Source: Pseudoalteromonas luteoviolacea
GTDB lineage: Bacteria; Pseudomonadota; Gammaproteobacteria; Enterobacterales; Alteromonadaceae
Assembly: GCF_021654285.1 (NCBI RefSeq)
Contig: NZ_JAKFZS010000003.1
Coordinates: 62,001-126,000, forward strand
Length of the DNA: 64,000 bases
Direction: 5' to 3'
Below the pieces are notes generated by a model, which saw nothing but the letters and a program-made list of their open reading frames with translations, did not search any database and was not told the DNA's origin. How positions within the stretch are numbered: the stretch's first letter is position 1; the number at the start of each line of letters is the position of its first letter. Below, piece after piece: positions 56,601-62,600 of this stretch. The position numbers were made by a program, and so were the translations under genes.

Positions 56601-56676
56601 TTTCGTATAACGTGACCCCTGCATCTAGCGCCTCAGCGATCAGCGATTCAAGTTCTAGTGTCTGACTCGTTATCAC
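44632..56676 (-). CDS. Nonribosomal peptide synthetase, three modules with epimerase and thioesterase
   Basis: 4014 residues, complete. Order with approximate residues: TubC docking domain (1-60); C (79-510, HHIVSDGAS at 212); A1 (530-1000) with code D-F-W-N-I-G-M-V-H-K, the standard Thr code; PCP (GGHSL at 1090); C (1154-1600, HHIACDA at 1292, with Ala for the usual Gly); A2 (1620-2080) reading D-A-W-(L/F)-L-G-N-V-V-K, Leu-like; PCP (GGDSI at 2152, the form seen before epimerases); E (2220-2620, HHLIIDGVSW); C (2685-3120, HHMIMDGWS, after-E type); A3 (3190-3600), code not recognised; PCP (3690); TE (3800-4014, Ser in THSFG, His in GDHLSIL). It should add Thr, D-Leu and X, then release. Start overlaps the upstream NRPS stop by 4 bases. 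Confidence 0.95.
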   Translation of the reverse strand: MITSQTLELESLIAEALDAGVTLYEKDGRLAFRQKGAFPEALKSKVIANKADLVSYFQQQRTHTVLAHDGTIRPIARTEQLPLSFAQESLWFIEQLHGGQQYYMPASFRLTGELDVDALKYAIGQVIERHESLRCQFLAGDESNGKPYARIMRDFETPFEWLDVSQLSIDEKAEQIDSHIKHFCTREFNLESGCLIRVLVLSDTHQHRLFFNMHHIVSDGASMANLVDEVATIYNADLSKTQAQLPTLALQYVDYAAWQRAQLCDENLAAHLAYFKSQLAGLDPLQSLPSDWPRMAVQTEQGARYVQSLSRDLTKRIASLSSAQQSSLFMWLSSSVMLFIARLNQQSRVVIGTPVLGRDNPQLEHLIGLFVNTLVMHAEVDEQLSCEQWFAAQKARNLAALEYRALPFDKLVEHLGQTRDLSHHPVVQILFSLTQPDEQTLTLNGLEVEECKALDNQSVAVKCDLELHAQFDGEALVVHWKYDSDLYHRETIKNWAGSFAVMLEGIVNHPTMAVGDVPLLDKSHANQLLSQPQCQASWPEQHSIVSLFEQQVINVGSRTAVTNGTSSLTYTQLGVRIDALACALIAEGVKPQQLVPVSMTRSTDMVVALLAILKAGGAYVPIDPSYPQERIEYIVADINSDLLVCDEQSVALFSQLAVRCIVADRAIDAHSGRQFVVPKIQPDHLAYMIYTSGTTGKPKGVQIEHRHVVRLLFTEPNLFDFNEQDVWSLFHSFCFDFSVWEMYGALLFGGKLVVVDSHTAKDTESFAKLLLREGVTVLNQTPSAFYVLQSCMQRLVEETHQQPAIRYVIFGGEALQPSKIKPWRKLVPTCQLINMYGITETTVHVTFKRLSDDDLALGQSNIGKPIHTTSSYVLDSHQRLLPQGAIGELYVGGEGVARGYWQRPKLNQQRFVELHLAKTHSERLYRSGDLVRLLPDGEMTYIGRIDDQVKVRGYRIELGEIENQLRMHPWVDEAVVILNQHPVKGAYVAAFITEGDDAAFTDLSAQLNTFLKATLPDFMLPSFARSVSKMPLTVNGKVDKKALLSLIEIDNDKAPFEAPTTPVEIHVAEAFKSVLQCPHEVGLQDDFFTLGGHSLLAVELCYYLKAHFGLDAVLFELFQYSSVKALAQRLADKASVSEASVVPALQCTQQTQGPVSFAQQRLWALDNIQSAEQAVAVYHVPMSFLLKGELNLSAFKASWQQVIQRHAILRTVIYIEQSGAPQQRVLPDFSVPLQVVDVSDKSAQQSDLTWRKLQRDDDQQAFDLERDLMIRVHLLKLSQREFKLRINVHHIACDAHSLRLIVDDLTVAYQRACDGITADFGCEAAKQVTYLDYAIWQKTQLQGATHHAFWQGYLAGAPQVHELALDGMRSNKSLQLGATYISHFDSTLSEHITLQCQRLGMSHFMWLHTLFSLCIARCSQVSDVVVGSPFSGRHHAQLKDIVGFFVNVLPIRVQFTPEMTLESLLAAQKAQILAVHEHQGMPFEQISALCEPRTDLSHHSLFQISFAFDPKEHTELTLGDIQVTALDEPNSQAKFELDLTCSEQSDGIRLNWVYDKTLFSHHAIAGLADAFEAMVKAAVTNLDQRVTELPLVKTATWQKQILCGEQHALRSPSVLQPIWAHQNTESANRTALVDIDGTCMTYGELLSAAEQFAVYLTEQGLQNDDRVMVCLPSGSRWITALLAVMRVGACYVPVDPSYPQSRIHFITKDSECKFVLTNSLGSDLFNHKEAGSAQLIDVEALDVTSTQRRPLPSLPANSAQLAYVIYTSGTTGQPKGVMNTHQGLMNLCQWHQRAFAVDSHSVATQTASVAFDAAAWEVWPYLVAGAQLVFLPKTTFSDARLLTQAMHTHQVTHSFLATPVAQAVLADSEFTPQSLRYLLVGGDKLAPVDTSGHPFALINNYGPTESAVVATSGIVESGAITPDIGLPIDNTQLLILDAQQQLQPIGAIGELCIAGASLASGYLGRTALTNERFINWRAPTGDAMRVYRTGDLVRQLANGRLAYIGRNDDQIKLRGYRIELDEIESQLRVLPEVEQAIVLLCDSGEAGACLVAFICQTAALDEQTLSKQLEVQLCDALPAHMLPSKYVLLTEMPLTPHGKVDKPALHMQVKHKVSVPRVSSADTEEGLTESSRALLQVYRTLLKRPDLQPDDDFFAMGGDSILSIQIATRARALGFDLAVSDVLTYSSVAQLSTHIAQASLNTDSASSNQVTYMPSRGKASLLPTQHWFFEQQFALPTHWNQAVMLGLDKNVSAGQLEAAVTALIARHDSLRLTVAENNTLHFVDGLYASAIVHTCDLSASDGWQDAWQNTCQQGQRSLQFNGSPLVRFIMANTGKQNDKNRLCIIAHHLIIDGVSWRLVLEDLFHALQMSVTDDAISLIPPKVSIQQVSQALRDHAQHHAKVDDWLPAVQAARKQTYFDIHEQTAAQASVHSLQLKLTTSQTQALLTVANNAYGTQIQTLLLAAVHLTLFKLTDAQSHVLMMEGHGREALQGQVDGSETLGWMTAMYPLHLFVNATTVGDMICAAKEALAAVQDKASDYGTLRYLHSDAKVREVLAIDTSKLVFFNYLGQLDSVIHSAGPLSDVNESCGDLIAPENHCFYAMQLTSSIQAESLRMHCDFDAKQISQATAEAFVAQLQSAIDEVLTHCSKQTRRHYTLSDFKLLPTCSNRGLAQLIAQYPEQAVADIYPLSPLQQGMWFQTQLAEAQAQATSPYLEQCCFMFAGDFDCEAFIYAWQQVIKQHSILRSAFTTLDGQPVQVVLEHAEVPVELVDSQGQEEQGVCFDQLAQQAYQQGIVLNQAPCMRLQLVLMSEQCVGFIWTYHHMIMDGWSLPVLFSELLRFYAARTDGQVPAIRSDNFAEYIAYTQQRDRAEEAAFWQAYLSDIDSPTLISDCLKTTINAPVQYHEYHQVLSEAQCQGMAQTASELGLTANQLIQAVFAYWLSVCVGRSEVMFGQTVAGRPAALSNMASRVGPYINTQAVYTQIDMQMCVTDYLQGFKANVTALSQFPHSSLSDVQTWSQIDNQQDLFDVLYVFENYPTDPLSQGPSLPFEIISSDYQDQTHYPLSFVVGGDKLLSLTLCYQTSVLNEAQSQHFVAMLAQLLEQVCEQPTQQLCELSHTLHGQVESEFTRFELANKAHTVDEYTLKAETLADAFMQTAFEHSSETALVYFDNGDISPSACLSYAELDGQSNRLAHWLVEQAGHSDSQPIVGIAIEPGPDLIIAVLAVLKAGAAYVPMTSALPLQRKQLIVASCQAALVLTDSAIWQDQVAPCPTYQIDDVNAQLDCYLGDALKSVGLGSDLGYVIYTSGTTGVPKGVMVEQRSILNYVRSLSAQYEINRTDNYLQFASFSFDVFAEEVFCALLSGATLVMAEPSQLLDTARLSELTHNADISLMSLPTAYWHQLCAAPQAFGPSLRLITIGGEQMQLAALKSWQKNQGTQIRLINAYGPTETTISATLQEVTNWQDEDIAIGRPVNGLQLHVLDAQLRPLPQYVTGELYISGVGLARGYLGDTKKTAEAFVIDPHTGLRLYKTGDLVKVNARNEVIFLGRRDGQVKVRGYRIELADIESQLMAIEGIGNCAVVVRQDSSGNEQLVAFFESARLQVDTSALREILSTQLPSYMVPQLITSIDALPHTSSGKLDRKALVARAKGLSVPTHAKTKPQSRLEIGIAARFSQLLKVDHVGLDDDFFVLGGHSLLVMQLVAEIQSQLAITVPLAAVMQYSTVRSLAAFIDTQCAKQPHQGNTPTSVMCLQQGEVGFTPVVLIAGAGGLLISFVQLVDRLDARIPVYGLQPDLIADKPDVIGDIHQTAKHYLQALEGDFEQVHVVTHSFGAFIGYELCLLSQHSELACASLTILDTPLPSQPSTSVDERQIDKFVLHDLCEFFSLSPRQNEIEHYSQMAGMAKFALLSDWLSHVDVHMSAQQLATFYQVYKAQLLSNLVIDTPLLAVKVKVIKAADTKEFEGRAVKLDMGWQRVVTNLTALEVAGDHLSILQNKADMQALVTQIEDHYILHS

Positions 56677-59600
56677 AGGAACATCTCCTCTGATGAATCA
56701 CTATCACTAAGTTGCGCTTGTTCATAAGCAGTGTGGATCCGGATCCACTTCACCAATGCGGTTATAGTGGGTCGTTCAAACAACACGCGCATCGGCACAG
56801 CGATATTCAACTGCTCTTGAATTAATCCAGCACATTGAATTGCCAGCAAAGAGTGCCCGCCCAGAGTAAAGAAATTATCTGTGATCCCAAACTCATCTAC
56901 TGCCAGCACAGTAGCAAAAATTTGATGCAGCGCTTTTTCAAGCTCAGAGCTTGGCACAACCACCTCAGTCTTGCTTTGACACTGCTGTGCCCAGCTTTTC
57001 AAGGAATGAGTATCTAGCTTGCCATTATTAGTCAAAGGCAAATGCGTCACTTGAATAAAGCGATGCGGCAACATATAAGTTGGTAACTGTAATGCAAGCT
57101 GCTCACAATATTGGATGCCACGTATCTCATCGACTAACTGGGGCAATGACACTGTTTGGCCGTCATTTTCGAGCACAACAAATGCCTCGATATTGTCTCC
57201 CTTCTCGTTCAACAACACCTGAGCTTCTTTAATCTCTGCTTGTTGCACTAAATAGTGCGCAATTTCGTCCAGTTCGATACGATACCCGCGCAATTTCACT
57301 TGTTGGTCAATGCGCCCAGCAAACCTTAATTGCATGGCATTTGACGCTTCATCGAATTGCCACTTTGCTTTATCACCGGTGCGATAAAAACTTACCGCTT
57401 GCGCTGTTGACTGTAATGACAGGGTGATAAATTTCTCATCGGTCAGTTCAGACTTGCCTAAATAGCCAGCACTGATGGCGTCGCCAGACACATACAGCTC
57501 GCCCAATACGCCATTTGGCACAAATTGCTGTAGCTCATCTAGCACCACACAATGACTGTATGGCATCGCTTGACCAATTGGCACATCATTCTGACCGCTT
57601 GCAATAAGCTGCTCAATCGTTTGACTGTCACAGCGGTAAATACTGGTGCCGACTGTCGCCTCAGTTGGTCCATATTCATTGACCCACTGAGTATTCGGTA
57701 AAAACACATCCAGCGCTTTTAGCAACTGGCATGACAACGCTTCTCCGCCGATAACCACACAATGCCGCCCGCTAAATTGGCGGGTCAAAGACAACTGGTT
57801 AGCCACTTCCAATGCGCCTTTAAGGTGTGCCGGGGTTACTTTTAACAAGTAGGAATCATGACTAAACAAGCGCTTCGCTAGTTCAGCTAACAAGGTGTCA
57901 TTGTCATCGATGAGTTCGATACCTAACCCTGCCAGCAAGCCGCCCCACAAGGTGGTGACTGTGGCATCGAACGCAACGGGGGTGCTTACTATCGCGCGTG
58001 AAAGGGTACTGTTGGTATACTCTCTAATGGCAAATGACACATAATGGTGCAAATTTTGGTGGCTGATTTGCACACCCTTGGGTTGCCCCGTGGTCCCAGA
58101 GGTATAAATGACATAGGCCAAGGCATCAACATGAGGTTTAGGCAGCAAGCTTTGATCAAACGATTCTGGCCAGTTCGCCGAGTCTTTGATTGAAAACAAA
58201 GTCAGCGGCGACTGCGCAATCGAGTCTGATAAATTTGCCAGTCCGCGTATCAAATCATCACTGCTGATCACACCCGCAGCCCCACTGTCTTGCAAAATAT
58301 ATTGAATGCGTGCGGCGGGCAATTTAGGGTCAATTGGTACATAGGCACACCCAGCACGTAATACGGCAAGCAATGCAACCACCATATCCGCACTCGGCGA
58401 TAAGCACACCGCCAACTTATCATCAGCATTTACGCCATTTGCCAATAAGTGACTTGCCAGAGATCCCGCTCGTTGCCACAGCGCTTCATAACTCAACGAG
58501 CGCCCCTCTGCATCAGTGACAGCCACCTTATCCCTGTGCATATACACCACGTTTTCAAAACGCTCATGTAAACACACGGGCGTATCATGCTCACAGATAT
58601 GGCCTGCAGCTTTAGCTAGTACTCGTTGCTGCTCAGGGGATAGCATTGCCAAGCGACTAATCGGCCAATCAGGACCGTTTAAAGCGGCATTAATCAAAAC
58701 ATTGAACGCTTCTGCCATGGCCGCTATGGTGCTTTGTTTAAACAGCGCGCTGCTAAAGCGCCACTCTAATTCAATTTCCGACCCTTGCTCTATGGCATTG
58801 ACCTCTAAATCAAACTTGAGGTTAAGTGACTCTAAAGGCGTCTCTTCAATGTGCAGATCAGGTAAGGCAATATCAACAACTTCATTGTTTTGTAGCGCAA
58901 ATAAAATCTGAAATAATGGCTGGTGGCTTAAGCTGCGTTCAGGGCTCAAGACTTCAACCACCTGCTCAAATGGCAGCGTTTGGTGTTTAAACGCATCTAA
59001 AATCACGGCTTTTTGCTGAGCAAGATACTGATTAAACGTGAGGTGCTTCTCAGCCTGAGCTCGGATCACCACCGTATTTACAAAAAAGCCAATTAACTCA
59101 TTAAGTTGTTTTTGAGTTCGCCCCGCAACTGGCGAGCCAATCGCGACATCATTTACGCCACTCATGCGCATCATCAACAGCGAAAACGCACTGTGTAACC
59201 ACATAAATAAGGTCACAGACTCAGTCTGACACTGGTTTTTTATCGCTGCGGTGGTCGCCTCATTGAGTTTCATTTTGAATTGCTTCGCTGCCAACGCTTG
59301 CACTTTGGGCCGTGCAAAATCCAGTGGTAATTGATGAATTGGCGGGCTGCCAGCAAGTTGCTGGCGCCAGTAATCAATTGCAACTTGCTGCTTGTCTGGT
59401 GTGAAATGTGCCCTTTGCCAATGCGCAAAGTCCGCATATTGCACCGCCAATGGCTGACTCAGCGCATGAGGGAGTTGGTAATCTACTTCCCCTTTATGAT
59501 GGCGATAAAATGCGATAATTTCTTTGACTAAAATGGCCATTGACCAACCATCACTGGCAATGTGATGCATATTGAAATGCACCCAATAGCACTGCAATTC

Positions 59601-62600
59601 GCGTTTTATCACAGTAACGCGCAGCATCACATCTTGACTCAAATCGAAGGCTTTTTGACAAAACTGCGCCTTTAGCTGAGCTTCTCTATGACACTTGTCG
59701 CTTTCATCTAACATCGAAATGTCTTCATAGATCAGCGGCACTTCTACCTGATCTTTGATCAGCTGCTCAGGTGACTCATTACTTGCCCCAGGCAATATGA
59801 CGCTTCGCAGCACTTCGTGTCGTGTAATAATGCTCTCGAGTGCAGCATTAAATGCAAAAAGGTCAAGCTCTCCAGTAAGGACAAAGCTGGCAGGCATGTG
59901 ATATTGGCTGCTGCCATTTTGTAGCTGGTCTATAAGCCACAAACGCTGCTGCGAGAACGACAACGGTAACGAATGAGTGCGCGCAACCACTGGGATTTCA
60001 TCGCCTGCCGCTAACCGCTCAAAGCTCGGTAGTGCATCAGCCAAGGCCTGTACACTCGGGGTTTTAAATAATTGCGGTAGAGTAATATCAACTTGCATTT
60101 GTTGACGAATTTGGCTGATAAGCTTGATCGCCAATAAAGAGTGGCCACCTAGCTCGAAAAAGCTGTCCTCTAGACCAATATTTGCTGTTGGCAATATCGC
60201 TTGATACAACGCCATCAGCGTTTTTTGCTGCGCTGTTAACTGGGTATGCTGAGCGACCACATTGCTTTGAACTGTATCTTCTTTTGTCGCTTCATAGCCT
60301 GCAACTAAGGCCACTTTATCCACTTTGCCGTTGGCAGTTAAAGGCATTACAGCCACAGTATGAAACGCCGCAGGGATCATATAGCTTGGCAACACCTCAG
60401 AGAGTTGCTGGCGCAATTGACGCGCAGACAATTTAGATTCAGTTTGCCATAGCACATGTGCTATCAGAGTTTGCGCATTGTCATCTACTGTCAGCGCGCA
60501 ATCAACAATGCCCTGTATCGCCAAAATAAATTGCGATACAGCGTCTAAATCAACACGGTAACCACGCAGTTTGACTTGCTCATCTGTGCGCCCCAAGTAA
60601 CGAAGGTACTTGGGTGCACCGTGCGCGTCGAGCTGCCATTTCACCACATCACCGGAGCGATAAACAGACTGCATATGGTTTGAAGTGATGTTTCGCAATG
60701 TGAATTTTTTCGCTGTTAACTCTGCTTGATTAACATACCCTTGACTCACCATACTTCCCGCTATCAAGAGCTCACCGGCCATATTCCGTGCTACTGGTTG
60801 GTCAAATTCATCGACAACGAGTAAGGTGGCTCCCTCAATCGCAGAGCCAATGGGTACATCTGGCGCACTTGCCAGTTCCGCCTGTGACATGCTTGTCGGA
60901 ATATCAAAAACACTGACACCCACAGTACTTTCAGTCGGGCCATACTCATTCACGATATGACAATTAGGCAGCTTCTCTCTGAATTTAATCACCAGATCAG
61001 ACTGAAGCGCTTCTCCACCAACAATTAATCGGTGCAGGGTTTCACAAATTGGCTTGTCGTCCGTCAGAGATAAAACCGCACGTAAATGGGCGGGGGTTAA
61101 TTTAAATAACGAGGCTTGTTTTGCCCACAGCTTATCGATTAATTCAGGGATGAGCGACACACCCTGCGGCAAAATAGTCAGTGAGCCCCCGCTCATTAAT
61201 GTCGGCACAATCGCCGTTACTGTGGCATCAAATGCCGCAGGCGTACTCATCACACTGTGCTGCGGCTCTGGCATCATATAACTGCTCATGGCATGGTGAA
61301 GATAGCCTTGCAAATTACTGTGATTAATGGGCACCCCTTTAGGTTGGCCCGTTGAACCTGAGGTATAAATGATATAGCAATCTCTTGCGGACAGTGGTAA
61401 CTCACAAGTAGGCAAGTCATTAATGTCTGGTGCTGTATCTGGGTATGAAGACAGTATTGAGTCTTCGCTAAGCGCATCATCGAGCAGCAAAAAGTCACTG
61501 CCTGCTTCTATCAGTTTGTCCGCGCTCTCACTGAATGCCAGTGTCAACATCACCTCCGCATCCAAGATGACATGCTCGAGTGTTTTAACTGGTGTGTCAT
61601 GGTGCAAAGGCACATAAACATGCTCTGCTTTTAGCACCCCTAACATAGCAATCACGGTCAATGGCCCTTCTGGCAACAATAGCGCAATACGTGCTTGAGG
61701 TTCGAAGGCCATTTCCAGCAAGCAATGCGCCAGCTGATTCGTAATGCGGTCAACCTCTTCATAGCACCAGCTTTGCGCTGCAAAACTCAACGCCGTTCGC
61801 TGGGGGGACTTGTGTGCAACTTGGCTAAATTGCGTCGCCCATGAAGTCACCTCCGAATTAACCACTTCGATTGACTGACTTGCACGAATAAAAGCCTGCG
61901 AAACAGCAGGACGCCACAGGGTTAACTGAGACAAAGCTATACCTGGGTTATCGAGGCATTGCTCCAATACCCACAGATATTGCGCATGAAAGTCTGCCAT
62001 ACTCTGCAGATCCCAAAGTGCAGTATCAAAGAGCCATTCAATGCAACATGTCTTGGCATCATCGATGACACATACTTCCAGATCAAGCTTGGCACTGCGT
62101 GCCGTTTGCGGTATCAGTTGCACCTCTAAATCTTGAAGCTGTAGGGTTTCGTTGACTTCGGTGTTCACCCTAAATACGACCTGTGCCAACGGGTGTATCG
62201 CCAAGTTACGTGGCACGTCAAGTGCCTCTACCAACACATCAAATGGCACCACTTGATGGGCTTGTGCTGCCAAAAACTGCGCCTGACTGTCCTGTAGCGC
62301 CTCGTTAAACTGTGTACCTGTGGCAAATTTATCTCTCAAGACCAAGGTATTAATAAAATTGCCAATTACGGACTCAAAAGCCTGCATTTCGCGCCCTGAT
62401 ACCGGCGTGGCAATCACGATATCTCGTTGCTGCTGTGCACGGCTCATCCACATACTAAACGCCGTTTTTAGCAGTTGAAAGCGCGTGCATCCATGGTGCT
62501 GGCAAAATACATGCATCGCATCTCTAAGCGAGTTCGGCAGCTCAAAGCAAGCAAGCTCCCCGCCTTGAACCGCTTCATTGGATCTAGCTCTGTCTGTGGG

